From an uncultured Bacteroides sp. (GTDB lineage: Bacteria > Bacteroidota > Bacteroidia > Bacteroidales > Bacteroidaceae), in NCBI GenBank assembly GCA_900552645.1, contig USAN01000001.1, forward strand, positions 248,001 to 312,000: 64,000 bases of DNA, in the 5' to 3' direction. A program made the translations under genes and the position numbers. Of this stretch, positions 44,028-53,366 are shown piece by piece (position 1 is the first letter of the stretch; every line of letters starts with the position of its first letter). Under the pieces are notes generated by a model that saw only the letters and a list, made by a program, of their open reading frames with translations, was not told the origin of the DNA and ran no database searches.

Positions 44028-44165
44028 ATGAAAAAGAAAAAAATTAGACAAGAAAAAAACCTTGTTCTACTTGATTGCTTGACACAAAAGGAGAAATCGA
44101 TTATCTCTGGTGGTGGGAAAAAAGTCAGTGGAGAAATTACTGGGACTATTAGAATTTACTTTTGA
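44028..44165 (+). CDS. RiPP precursor peptide 1
   Basis: 45 residues: leader with LDCLTQKEKSIISGGG and core GKKVSGEITGTIRIYF or shorter. It shares the pattern LxDxLTxKExxxIxGGK with the two following peptides. The C39 peptidase of the exporter at 48840 would cleave after Gly-Gly. The core alternates polar and beta-branched residues, as does peptide 2. First gene after promoter 3. Confidence 0.85.
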   Translation: MKKKKIRQEKNLVLLDCLTQKEKSIISGGGKKVSGEITGTIRIYF

Positions 44166-44188
44166 TGTTTAATTTAAAATTTACAATC

Positions 44189-44326
44189 ATGAAAAAAAAA
44201 GAATTTAAAAGCGTAAATGACATGACTCTTATTGATCAATTGACAAATAAAGAAGTCAATCAAATTAAGGGTGGAAAAGTGAAGGTTGAAGGTACTGTGA
44301 GTATTAAGATCTCAAATTTGAAGTAA
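44189..44326 (+). CDS. RiPP precursor peptide 2
   Basis: 45 residues: leader LIDQLTNKEVNQIKGG, core KVKVEGTVSIKISNLK. The core of peptide 1 aligns with this one (KVSGEITGTIRI against VKVEGTVSIKI). Its stop overlaps the next ATG (TAATG), so peptides 2 and 3 are translationally coupled. Confidence 0.85.
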   Translation: MKKKEFKSVNDMTLIDQLTNKEVNQIKGGKVKVEGTVSIKISNLK

Positions 44327-44481
44327 TGAAAAAGAAAAATCTGTCAAACTTTTCTCACATTGTCAATATTGATTGGCTTACCAATAAAAATGCTGATTCA
44401 ATAAAAGGTGGTAAAAAATCACCTCAGGATTCAATTTTAGTACCTAAAATTGATATTCCCGAAATAATAATAAGAGTCTAA
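44326..44481 (+). CDS. RiPP precursor peptide 3
   Basis: 51 residues: leader NIDWLTNKNADSIKGG, core KKSPQDSILVPKIDIPEIII-RV, which is longer and proline-containing and differs from cores 1 and 2. None of the cores has Cys, and only core 3 has Pro; Lys, Ser, Thr and Asn are the possible modification sites. Confidence 0.85.
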   Translation: MKKKNLSNFSHIVNIDWLTNKNADSIKGGKKSPQDSILVPKIDIPEIIIRV

Positions 44482-44496
44482 AAAATGGTTTGAACT

Positions 44497-44528
44497 AAGT
44501 AGTAGCGAGCGAAGTCTTGCTACTACTT
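44497..44528 (+). promoter_or_regulatory. Intra-operon hairpin between peptides and maturase
   Basis: AAGTAGTAGC pairs perfectly with GCTACTACTT around a 12 nt loop, with no T run. Such hairpins often partially terminate or stabilise the precursor part of a peptide operon, giving more precursor than enzyme. Confidence 0.7.
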
Positions 44529-44542
44529 AAAAACGTAATGCA

Positions 44543-45466
44543 ATGAAAAAAACAATATTGTTAGGATGGCTTCCGCCAGCGATGGAGAATACCCCATCTC
44601 CATGTCTATCTGTATTAAAGCCTGCATTAGAACAGGTTGGGTATAATGTCTCTTTGAAGTATTGGAATGTATCATTGAATCCTCTACTAAAAAATTTTCT
44701 CAATATGGAGAGTTTGATATATGATACAGAACTTAATAAACTGATGCCTTTCTTATTAAATATAGGCATCAATCTAAATGATACGAAAATTGTGGATAAA
44801 ATTAAATACTATATTTATTCCATAAAACCACAACTACATAGCAAAGGGCATGAATATATTAATGAATACTTTCATTCGTTCAATGAAAAATTGAATCGTT
44901 GGTTTGAAAATGAAATTAGCCAAATAAAGTTTGATGATTACTTGTTTGTTGGATTTTCAGCCCACTTCTATCAATGGCTTGTCGCTAATCTGTTTATTGA
45001 CAAGATAAAAGCCGCCTATCCAAATACTCATATACTTGTGGGTGGTTTTGGAACAAAGGAGGAAGCTATTACGTTTTTGAAGAACTTTCCACATGTTGAT
45101 TATACATCTTGGGGAGAAGGGGAATATTCAATGCAGCAACTGGCATTGTTTTTAGATGGTGAGAGAGTGTCACTATCTTCCATTCCTAATACTACATACC
45201 GTGTCGGAAATGAAATTAAAGTGAACTTATTGAGAAATGTCTATGTGGATTTAAATAATTCTAAAATGGATTTTTCTGATTATTTCAAATCCATACAAAA
45301 TACATCTTTGGATCAAGAGTTGTCTTTACCCATAGAAGGTGGCAGAGGATGTAGCTGGAAACAATGTAAATTTTGTTTCTTAAATACAGGCTATAAATAT
45401 AGAACAAAGACAAATGACCAAATAATAAAAGAAATTAAGGAACAGGTAGAGCGCGGTATGAGGTGA
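44543..45466 (+). CDS. B12-binding radical SAM RiPP maturase, N-terminal part
   Basis: 307 residues. The N-terminal half (about 1-230) resembles cobalamin-binding domains of B12 radical SAM enzymes (ILVGGFGTKEEAITFLKNFP, DYTSWGEGEYSMQQLALFL). The radical SAM cluster motif follows at residues 270-278: GCSWKQCKFCF, spaced Cx4Cx2C rather than the usual Cx3Cx2C, as in RiPP-maturation enzymes with GC-W-C-x-F-C. The frame ends at EQVERGMR-stop, inside the radical SAM barrel. The continuation is the next ORF, in another frame and overlapping by four bases. Expected chemistry: C-methylation or similar on the cores. Confidence 0.8.
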   Translation: MKKTILLGWLPPAMENTPSPCLSVLKPALEQVGYNVSLKYWNVSLNPLLKNFLNMESLIYDTELNKLMPFLLNIGINLNDTKIVDKIKYYIYSIKPQLHSKGHEYINEYFHSFNEKLNRWFENEISQIKFDDYLFVGFSAHFYQWLVANLFIDKIKAAYPNTHILVGGFGTKEEAITFLKNFPHVDYTSWGEGEYSMQQLALFLDGERVSLSSIPNTTYRVGNEIKVNLLRNVYVDLNNSKMDFSDYFKSIQNTSLDQELSLPIEGGRGCSWKQCKFCFLNTGYKYRTKTNDQIIKEIKEQVERGMR

Positions 45467-46482
45467 ATCGTTTCTTATTTTTGGATAACGATATCATAGG
45501 GGCTGAGATAGATAATTTCGTTGAACTATTGGATATGCTAATTGAATATAGAAAAGAAAACAATGACTTTTCCATATTATTGGCAGAAATAGTTACAAAA
45601 AACGTTCCGTTTAATGTCATAAAAAAGATGGCTCTTGCAGGATTTGAATCCGTTCAAATAGGGTATGAATCACCAAGTAATAATCTTTTAGGAAAGATTC
45701 ATAAAAAAAACACGTTTGCCAGTAATCTGTTTTTTATTAAATGGGCAAATGAATTTGGTATTCGTATTAATGGAGCAAATGTCCTAAGAAATTTGTTGGA
45801 AGAAACGACAGATGATATAAAGGAGAGTATTGACAATTTATATTTCTTGAGATTCTATTTCCAAAAGAAATTAGTATGTCATAGTTATTCTTTCCTTAGT
45901 GTAGCAAAATCGTCTCCTTACTATCGGACTTTATTAAAAACAAACCGATTGACAGAATGGAATCAATCACATTTGGCGCAATTTACTCCTGAAAGTTATA
46001 TGCCTTCAGAAGATAAATTTATACTCTTTTTCGATTTCATAAAACCGGAGTATAATCATTTGTGGGACACTTTTCAGCAGATAGAGCAGCATTATATAGA
46101 TAACATTTACGATTACCAACTGATAATTGAAAAAGACAGTGTGTTTTACAGAGAATTCTATAATAATGCATTGATTAAGGAAATTGAGTTTGACACGGAT
46201 GATATTTATTGGGAACTATTACAGTTGTGCGATATCAATGTTTTATCTATAGAACAAATAACAAAGAAGCTGGGCAATAAAAAATCAAAAGAGGGTGAAA
46301 CTCTGTCTGAGGTAATTTTTAATTTAGAAAAAGAAGGGTTATTGTATTGTAATGATAATCAGACAGAGATTGTGACTATTTTAGATATTCATAGAACTAT
46401 AAGTCTGCAACAATACGAAGTAAATACTAATTCTTCTATGCGGATAGATAATAAATGCCATGAGGCTTTATTAGTTAGTTAA
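45463..46482 (+). CDS. Radical SAM maturase, C-terminal part (split ORF)
   Basis: 339 residues from a GTG that overlaps the stop of the preceding ORF (GTGA). It continues the radical SAM barrel exactly where part 1 stops (NRFLFLDNDIIGAEI is the second strand of the fold). FESVQIGYESPSNNLLGKIHK and an alpha/beta C-terminal region follow. If the GC of GCGC at the joint were single, the frame would read ERYEVNRFLFLD without a break. So either a 2 bp slip has broken one gene, or the enzyme is made as two coupled subunits. Confidence 0.8.
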   Translation: MNRFLFLDNDIIGAEIDNFVELLDMLIEYRKENNDFSILLAEIVTKNVPFNVIKKMALAGFESVQIGYESPSNNLLGKIHKKNTFASNLFFIKWANEFGIRINGANVLRNLLEETTDDIKESIDNLYFLRFYFQKKLVCHSYSFLSVAKSSPYYRTLLKTNRLTEWNQSHLAQFTPESYMPSEDKFILFFDFIKPEYNHLWDTFQQIEQHYIDNIYDYQLIIEKDSVFYREFYNNALIKEIEFDTDDIYWELLQLCDINVLSIEQITKKLGNKKSKEGETLSEVIFNLEKEGLLYCNDNQTEIVTILDIHRTISLQQYEVNTNSSMRIDNKCHEALLVS

Positions 46483-46500
46483 ATATTAAAATATAAATAT

Positions 46501-48795
46501 ATGTTAGCGAGAGGATTAATATCATTGGTGTTTGTCTTGTTTTTAGGTGTGATAGCAAATGCACAGACTATCACAGGCAAGATTGTTGATTCAAGGGATG
46601 AGCCGATAGAAGCCGTTACTGTCGTTGCTCAAACGATGGACTCTGTTTTTATTGATGCTGTCATTACAGATACTACAGGTCGGTTTATTATAAAAAATGC
46701 ACCTGAAAAATATCGTCTGATTTTGCAACACCTATTATTTGTTACGCAACAATTCAATGGGCATACCCCTAATATCGGAACACTTACAATGAAAGAACAA
46801 GATTACGCATTGAATGAAGTTGTTGTAAAGGGGGAACGTCCACAAGTCAAAGTAGAAGAAGGTGCTCTAAGCTATGATATAAATAGAATAGCAGAAAAGA
46901 AAGTTATCAGTAATGCCTATGAATCCGTTCTACAACTTCCAGGAGTAGTTGAGCAAAACGGTTCAATTACTTTGGCAGGTGCCAATGGATTTTCTATAAT
47001 ACTCAATGGTAAACCGACAACCATGAGTAATGCACAGCTTTATGAATTATTAAAAAGCACTCCAGTTTCAAGCGTTGAAAAAATACAGATTATGTATAGT
47101 GCCCCCGCTAAATTCCATATCAGAGGTGCCGCAATCAATATCATCACTCAAAAGAAAAAAACGGAGAATCCATTTCTACAGGGAGAAGTTAACGGTTCAT
47201 ACATTCAGAAACATTTTACGAACGGTCAAGGAGGTATCAATTTATCGTATTCCTCCCCCAAATTATCTATTGATTTTCTATATTCACTATCAGCGACTAA
47301 GAATAAAACGCAACTCGATTTGGCGACTTTACATAAGTTAAATAATGAGACTTACGATATAGAACAGCAAAACAAAGGTACAAAAGAGGATCTTGCTCAT
47401 AATATACGTTTGGGAGGAGAGTACACTTTTAATAACGAAGATAAACTTAACCTGGCTTACACAGCGGGATTAAGTTCTGATGGAAAAAGTATAGAGAACT
47501 CGGTCGGTAGTTTTTCTAATTCTACCAATAATAAGGATTTCGATAACTCTATGCATAATATAAGTCTGAGTTATTCTTCTCACAATAACTTCAGTGCGGG
47601 AGTAGATTATACGCATTATAATTCACTTTTCTATCAAGATTTTCAAGATACTAGAACGGATGGAACGATTAACGACTTCAGTTCTGACTCAAAACAAAAG
47701 ATTGACCGGATAAAAGTATATGTGGACAAAAGCCATGAATTTGCCAAGGATTGGTCACTTAATTATGGAGCAGAATTCAGATATGCAACAGATTATAATA
47801 TGCAGAAATATAATTCAAGAACTGAAACTGATATGACGGGATCGAATACTGACAGTAACATTAAAGAATATACATATAATGCCTATGCTGGGTTCGATAA
47901 AAGTTTCACAGAGGCTTTTTCCATGTCATTCTCTGTTATTGGAGAGTATTATAAGCTGGCCGGATATAATAACTGGGCAATTTATCCTACATTAGACCTC
48001 ACATATGTGCCTTCACCCTCACATATCCTCCAGCTTTCATTCTCTACTGATAAATCCTATCCGGATTATTGGGATATGCAGGAATCTGTTGGATATTTGA
48101 ATGGGTATACAGAGATTCATGGCAATCCATATCTGAAACCATCAAAAGACTATTCAGCTCAATTGATATATATATTAAAAAGTAAGTATCAATTTCTATT
48201 ATACTATGACTATGAACCCGATCATTTCGAGCAATTAGGTTATCTGTCATCAGAGAGACTGGCTTTGATATATAAAACACTTAATTGGAACTATAAGCAA
48301 ATGGTGGGATTAAATATTGTGGTTCCTTTTAGTCTCAGCAATATTCTTGATTCAAGAATAGTCTTAAATGGTTTTAACAATTCGTCAAAATGCAACGACT
48401 TTTATGATTTATCTTTTAAACGGAATAAGTGTACGCTATATTCACGCTTGGATAATACTATCAATATTTCCTCCAAACCCAATATTAAATTAGAACTGGC
48501 AGCCATGTATATGACTCCTTCTATCCAAGGCATTTACGACATAGGTAGAATATGGAGCCTGGATGCAGGTTTAAAATGGAGCTTTGCAAAAGACAAAGCT
48601 GAATTTCGTATAAAGGGTACAGATTTATTCAATAGTACCATGCCTGATGTGAAAACCAGATATAAAAGCCAGCACATGGATATGCTCATAACACCGGACA
48701 GCCGTACTTTAACAGTTTCTTTCAGATATAAATTCGGAGGCTATAAAGAGAAAAAGTTTAAAGAAGTGGATACGTCAAGATTTGGTCAAAAGTAA
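46501..48795 (+). CDS. Outer-membrane beta-barrel protein (TonB receptor-like, OMP_b-brl_3)
   Basis: 764 residues with a signal peptide. A carboxypeptidase-like domain (ITGKIVDSRDEPIEAVTVVA) is followed by a plug-like domain (NEVVVKGERPQVKVEEGALS, VLQLPGVVEQNGSITLAGANGFSI) and a large barrel ending in aromatic-rich strands (LTVSFRYKFGGYKEKK). In Bacteroidota peptide clusters such proteins are found beside the exporter; it could export the product through the outer membrane, or import it as a receptor or immunity factor. No TonB box was identified. Confidence 0.88.
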   Translation: MLARGLISLVFVLFLGVIANAQTITGKIVDSRDEPIEAVTVVAQTMDSVFIDAVITDTTGRFIIKNAPEKYRLILQHLLFVTQQFNGHTPNIGTLTMKEQDYALNEVVVKGERPQVKVEEGALSYDINRIAEKKVISNAYESVLQLPGVVEQNGSITLAGANGFSIILNGKPTTMSNAQLYELLKSTPVSSVEKIQIMYSAPAKFHIRGAAINIITQKKKTENPFLQGEVNGSYIQKHFTNGQGGINLSYSSPKLSIDFLYSLSATKNKTQLDLATLHKLNNETYDIEQQNKGTKEDLAHNIRLGGEYTFNNEDKLNLAYTAGLSSDGKSIENSVGSFSNSTNNKDFDNSMHNISLSYSSHNNFSAGVDYTHYNSLFYQDFQDTRTDGTINDFSSDSKQKIDRIKVYVDKSHEFAKDWSLNYGAEFRYATDYNMQKYNSRTETDMTGSNTDSNIKEYTYNAYAGFDKSFTEAFSMSFSVIGEYYKLAGYNNWAIYPTLDLTYVPSPSHILQLSFSTDKSYPDYWDMQESVGYLNGYTEIHGNPYLKPSKDYSAQLIYILKSKYQFLLYYDYEPDHFEQLGYLSSERLALIYKTLNWNYKQMVGLNIVVPFSLSNILDSRIVLNGFNNSSKCNDFYDLSFKRNKCTLYSRLDNTINISSKPNIKLELAAMYMTPSIQGIYDIGRIWSLDAGLKWSFAKDKAEFRIKGTDLFNSTMPDVKTRYKSQHMDMLITPDSRTLTVSFRYKFGGYKEKKFKEVDTSRFGQK

Positions 48796-48839
48796 ATTTA
48801 AGTTTAAACTTTAAACGAACAGTACATAAAATTATAAAT

Positions 48840-51032
48840 ATGTCTCAATTTCCACTATATTTTCAGCATGATGCTATGCAATGTGGCATAACTTGCCTGC
48901 AAATGGTATGCAAATATTATGGGAAGGAATATACCCTTATCCAACTCTCCAACATATGTTTTGCTACCAATGAAGGTGTATCCTTGCTTGGTATCAGCGA
49001 AGCTGCCGGGAAATTGGGCTTCCATTCAGTTTGTGGAAGGACTACCATTGATCAGTTACCCCAAGCAGAGCTTCCATGTATTCTTCATTGGAACCAGAAC
49101 CATTTCGTGGTGCTCTACAAAGTAAAAAAGAATAAGAAATTCTATATTGCTGACCCGGGCAAAGGACTTTTGACTTATTCCCGAAAGGAATTGGAGGAGC
49201 ATTGGATAAGTACCATCTCAAATGGTGAGGAAAAAGGTATTGCTATGTTTCTGAATCCTACTCCTGCATTCTACCAAAAAGAGGAAGAACCGGCAAAGGA
49301 CAAACGTTCTTTTGCTTTTCTCTTCGGGTACTTCCGTCAGTACCGAAAGTTCTTCGGACAGATTGTTCTCGGACTGTTCCTAAGTAGTTTATTACAGCTT
49401 ATCCTTCCTTTTCTTACCCAGGCAATTGTGGATGTGGGCATCACTCATCAAAATATTGGTTTCGTATGGCTTATATTGTTGGGACAGCTTATGATTACGA
49501 TTGGTAGGACTTCGGTAGATTTCATCCGTCGTTGGCTATTACTGCATATAAGTATGCGTATCAATATTTCACTGGTAAGTGATTTCTTCATCAAACTGCT
49601 GAAACTGCCGATGTTCTTTTTCGATACAAAACTAATGGGCGACCTCATGCAGCGCATGAATGACCATGCCCGTGTGGAGAAGTTCCTGACCACTCAAACG
49701 CTGAGTGTCACTTTTTCCATGCTGAGTTTCATCGTGTTCGGGATAGTCTTATTTCTATATAGCCCGATTATTTTTGGTATCTTTCTGATAGGCAGTGTCA
49801 TTTATGGCATTTGGATTTCTGTTTTCTTGAAAAGAAGAAAGATTCTTGACTACATGCTGTTTGAGAAGCAAGCTGAAAACAATAACAAGACCTATCAGTT
49901 TATTACTTCCATGCAGGAAATAAAACTTCAGGACTGCGAACAGCGTCGCCGTTGGGAATGGGAGGATGTACAGGCGGATTTGTTTGGCGTACAGATGAAA
50001 AGCCTAAAACTCCAACAAGGGCAAGAAGCTGGTAGTATCTTTATTAATGAAACCAAGAATATCGTCATTACGGTGGTGGCGGCAACGGCTGTGATTCACG
50101 GAGAAATGACATTGGGTATGATGCTGGCGGTGCAATATATCATCGGTCAACTTAACAGCCCGATAGAACAGTTGATGAGTTTCCTTTATGCTCTTCAAGA
50201 TGTCAAAATCAGTCTGGAGAGAATCAATGAAATTCATTCCATGAGGAATGAAGAGACGGACGAACGCACGTTATGCTCTTTCATAGATAACAAGAAAAAT
50301 ATAACATTTAATCAAGTTGATTTCAAGTATGATCCGCACAGTCCAAAGAAGACCATTGATGCGGTGAATCTGTACATACCCGAAGGTAAGGTAACGGCTA
50401 TTGTTGGAGCATCAGGTAGTGGGAAGACCACTCTTTTAAAACTGATGTTAGGCTACTATTCGGTGGCCAGTGGCGCAATTAGTATAGGAAACACCAACTT
50501 GAATAACTTTGATTTGAAGTGGTGGCGAAGACATTGTGGTGTGGTCATGCAGGATGGAGTGATTTTCTCTGAATCCATAGCACGCAATATTGCCGTAGAT
50601 GATGGAGAGATTGACAAGGAGCGTCTGTTACGAGCCATGGAAATAGCCTGCATAAAGGATTACGTTATGGGACTTCCTCTGAAACTGAATACAAAGATAG
50701 GGCGTGATGGAATTGGATTAAGTCAAGGTCAAAAACAACGTATCCTTATTGCACGAGCCGTATATAAGAATCCGGATTTTATCTTTTTGGATGAAGCCAC
50801 TAACTCTTTAGATGCCCAGAACGAAAGATTCATCGTAGAGCAATTGGATGAGTTCTATCGAGGTAAAACGGTGGTTGTCGTGGCACACCGACTTAGCACG
50901 GTGAGGAATGCCGACCAGATTGTAGTCCTTGATAAAGGTAAAATCACCGAGGTAGGAAATCACGCATCACTGATAGCGAAACAAGGTGCATATTATAATT
51001 TGGTGAAGAATCAACTCGAACTAGGTAATTAA
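48840..51032 (+). CDS. Peptidase-containing ABC exporter (C39 PCAT)
   Basis: 730 residues: N-terminal C39 protease with Cys15 in DAMQCGITCLQMVCKYYG, His88 in NQNHFVVLY and Asp105 in IADPGKG; six membrane helices (about 160-430); then a nucleotide-binding domain with Walker A GASGSGKTTLLK and signature GLSQGQKQRILIARA. It cleaves the Gly-Gly leader and exports the core across the inner membrane in one step. It matches the three precursors at 44028-44481. Confidence 0.95.
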   Translation: MSQFPLYFQHDAMQCGITCLQMVCKYYGKEYTLIQLSNICFATNEGVSLLGISEAAGKLGFHSVCGRTTIDQLPQAELPCILHWNQNHFVVLYKVKKNKKFYIADPGKGLLTYSRKELEEHWISTISNGEEKGIAMFLNPTPAFYQKEEEPAKDKRSFAFLFGYFRQYRKFFGQIVLGLFLSSLLQLILPFLTQAIVDVGITHQNIGFVWLILLGQLMITIGRTSVDFIRRWLLLHISMRINISLVSDFFIKLLKLPMFFFDTKLMGDLMQRMNDHARVEKFLTTQTLSVTFSMLSFIVFGIVLFLYSPIIFGIFLIGSVIYGIWISVFLKRRKILDYMLFEKQAENNNKTYQFITSMQEIKLQDCEQRRRWEWEDVQADLFGVQMKSLKLQQGQEAGSIFINETKNIVITVVAATAVIHGEMTLGMMLAVQYIIGQLNSPIEQLMSFLYALQDVKISLERINEIHSMRNEETDERTLCSFIDNKKNITFNQVDFKYDPHSPKKTIDAVNLYIPEGKVTAIVGASGSGKTTLLKLMLGYYSVASGAISIGNTNLNNFDLKWWRRHCGVVMQDGVIFSESIARNIAVDDGEIDKERLLRAMEIACIKDYVMGLPLKLNTKIGRDGIGLSQGQKQRILIARAVYKNPDFIFLDEATNSLDAQNERFIVEQLDEFYRGKTVVVVAHRLSTVRNADQIVVLDKGKITEVGNHASLIAKQGAYYNLVKNQLELGN

Positions 51033-51040
51033 AAATAATT

Positions 51041-51535
51041 ATGGAACAGAATGAACTTGACAAGATAGAACTTAGGAGCGAAAAGGTTCAGAATATCATT
51101 GGTAAGGTACCGCCAGTTATCATCCGCAGTGGAATTGCCGTGCTTTCCATCATATTCTTTATACTAATGGCTGCAATGTGTATTGTTCCTTATCCAGAAA
51201 CGGTAAGTGTGGAAGCTGAACTACAGACAACCCCTTGTGGGCAACAAATAAAGATGATGTTACCATACCGATTGGTGTCACAGACAAGCTATGATACATC
51301 CGTAAAGGTAGATTTTGAAGGTTATGATACTAGCCAATTCGGTTCTGCGAATGCAATAGTTTCAAATATAGATAAGAAGCCTGTTCGTATTAATGAGGTA
51401 AATTATTTTGCTATTAAACTGACAATAAAGGAGTGTTCGCCAAGAATACAAATGCATACTGGTATGAAATGTTATGTTTCCTTATTATTGTCCAATAAAA
51501 CTCTAGTACAAAGAATTTTCAGCAAGCTCAATTAA
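51041..51535 (+). CDS. Very short HlyD-like adaptor
   Basis: 164 residues, less than half the usual 350-450. The N-terminal membrane helix (SGIAVLSIIFFILMAAMCIV) and its preceding IELRSEKVQNIIGKVPP match adaptors that partner PCAT exporters. The coiled coil and lipoyl halves are missing: the sequence goes straight to the C-terminal beta domain (VKVDFEGYDTSQFGSANAIV; KCYVSLLLSNKTL). Possibly an internal deletion or a reduced form. Confidence 0.75.
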   Translation: MEQNELDKIELRSEKVQNIIGKVPPVIIRSGIAVLSIIFFILMAAMCIVPYPETVSVEAELQTTPCGQQIKMMLPYRLVSQTSYDTSVKVDFEGYDTSQFGSANAIVSNIDKKPVRINEVNYFAIKLTIKECSPRIQMHTGMKCYVSLLLSNKTLVQRIFSKLN

Positions 51536-51564
51536 TTGATAACAGTATAGTTCATTTCGATAAT

Positions 51565-52101
51565 CTAATGAATTGCTTTGTAGTAATAGTAAACAATAAT
51601 TACTACACCGACAATACATGGCATTCCAATATAAGTAATAATCTTCCACACCATATCAAGATGCAGAAACTCATAATTGGCATAGCAGACACAGCCGAAG
51701 AACAACGAAAGCATCACGATAATCCACCACATACAATAGAATAAAGGTTCGGAAATGGTCTTTCTGTCTTCTCGATCCTTTATTCTTTTTTCAGCCTTAC
51801 GACCAGCCTCTTCAATCCGATTGACCATCTTGGTGCAAGCATTGTCAAACATATCATTATACTCCTTCTTTACCTCTTCAGGAAGCTTGATGGTGCACGC
51901 ATCGTTCAAGTCTTTGATTACAGGCTGCATCTTGTTCGGAAAATCTTTAAGTACATCTTTACAGTCCGTCAACTTCTGCGTAGCATCATCTATTTCTTCG
52001 GTAACTTTAGTATAGTCTCTTATTTCATGTTCGTACTTGTCCTTAAATTCTGCGTTTTGAATAGCTGCATCAGCTTCCTCAAAGTCAAATTTACTTCCCA
52101 T
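51565..52101 (-). CDS. Coiled-coil membrane protein (178 residues)
   Basis: Helical, charged N-terminal two-thirds (YEHEIRDYTKVTEEIDDATQ; MVNRIEEAGRKAEKRIKD) and two C-terminal membrane helices (MWWIIVMLSLFFGCVCYA; MPCIVGVVIIVYYYYK). It follows the relaxase gene by 10 bp and is probably a mobilisation accessory or surface-exclusion component. Confidence 0.7.
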   Translation of the reverse strand: MGSKFDFEEADAAIQNAEFKDKYEHEIRDYTKVTEEIDDATQKLTDCKDVLKDFPNKMQPVIKDLNDACTIKLPEEVKKEYNDMFDNACTKMVNRIEEAGRKAEKRIKDREDRKTISEPLFYCMWWIIVMLSLFFGCVCYANYEFLHLDMVWKIITYIGMPCIVGVVIIVYYYYKAIH

Positions 52102-52111
52102 ATATAAATGT

Positions 52112-53332
52112 TTAGTGTCGTTTGTAACCTGATTTCTGTTTCACTCCTAAATGCCTCTTGGCAAAATGTGCACATCGACGAGCCCATGCCAAGTCATCAT
52201 CATCCTTATCTCGCCAAGGCAAATCACTTTGACTGCCACCGCCACCACTGCCAGTCTGTACATTCTGAGCATTTATCAAACCAATGAAGATGGCTACCGC
52301 AAAGTCTTTCAATTCATCGCTGTTGATAATGCTTGTATAGTCAAATTTATTATCGAAATAATCATCAATATCCTTTGGAATGTAGTAACGTTGCTCTTCA
52401 TCATTCTGATTCAGCGTGTACTGAACATAGCCACTATTTTTAAGAGTATAGTCAATTGCAGGTTGATGAAACTTCGGTACAACAGGCTCATAAATGGTAA
52501 CTTTAGGACTGTCATTCTTGGTCTCATTCTTATGCAAAACTTGTCCATGCAGTTTCTGCCAAGTAGCTTCCAACTTCGGTACAGTAAGATTTCTGCCCGC
52601 TCCAAGCTCTGATGCAATGAACTTCGCACGTCCTGACATAATCGCATAACCACGCAGAATATTTTCTTTGTCATAGCGTTCAAACACATCATAACCTTTG
52701 CTTGTAAGTATAGCTTTATATTCGTTCCAAGACCACGCATCCATAGATTTCAAGGCTTCGCAGCAGTCCTTTGAAACCCCAGCTTTGTTTCTGTCATGAA
52801 TCTCTTGGGCGGTAGTCCAACCTCTGCGTATGGCAATTCGTTCCGCTGCCCGTTGCGCCCGAAGATGAATCTTATGATCATTGTTGGTGTACCCATCGTT
52901 ATCAAGACGAGAGTATGCAGCATGTAAATGAGGTATTCCACATTCGGATTCAAGATGAAGCCAAACAGTTCCGAGACTATTGGCTAAATGAGTAGGTTTA
53001 GAAATCACTTTACCTTTATCGTCTTTTACCGTCTGGTTGTCAAACTCACGAATGAACTCACTCCAAAGCTTCTTCCAGTCCTCCTGGGTGTAGTCGGTTG
53101 TATGTTCCTTGGCAGGACTCAATTCAAGTCTGATAACAGAGTTGTCAATTTGTTTAAACTGAGCAACCTTCAACTGAATAGCATTCCAGATACCTAAAGC
53201 ATCAAGGTGTGGTGACATAAAGTAACTGGCGATGAAGTGAATCTTCTCAGGTTGTTCCTTGTTCTTGGATTCGCCTGTGATGTAACGGACATCGTTGATG
53301 CCGTATGATATGGATTTTGCGTGTGCAATCAT
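52112..53332 (-). CDS. Relaxase of the inner island (MobP-like)
   Basis: 406 residues. The relaxase metal motif is in HLESECGIPHLHAAYSRLDNDG (H...HLH). The N-terminal segment (MIAHAKSISYGINDVRYITG) differs from the MobV enzyme at 35493. The C-terminus has the linker GSGGGGSQ and the tail SDLPWRDKDDDDLAWARRC shared with that enzyme. It would nick the island's own oriT for mobilisation in trans by a conjugative element. Confidence 0.85.
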   Translation of the reverse strand: MIAHAKSISYGINDVRYITGESKNKEQPEKIHFIASYFMSPHLDALGIWNAIQLKVAQFKQIDNSVIRLELSPAKEHTTDYTQEDWKKLWSEFIREFDNQTVKDDKGKVISKPTHLANSLGTVWLHLESECGIPHLHAAYSRLDNDGYTNNDHKIHLRAQRAAERIAIRRGWTTAQEIHDRNKAGVSKDCCEALKSMDAWSWNEYKAILTSKGYDVFERYDKENILRGYAIMSGRAKFIASELGAGRNLTVPKLEATWQKLHGQVLHKNETKNDSPKVTIYEPVVPKFHQPAIDYTLKNSGYVQYTLNQNDEEQRYYIPKDIDDYFDNKFDYTSIINSDELKDFAVAIFIGLINAQNVQTGSGGGGSQSDLPWRDKDDDDLAWARRCAHFAKRHLGVKQKSGYKRH

Positions 53333-53366
53333 AATGAATATTGTGTAAAAGTAGTTTTGATGTTCA

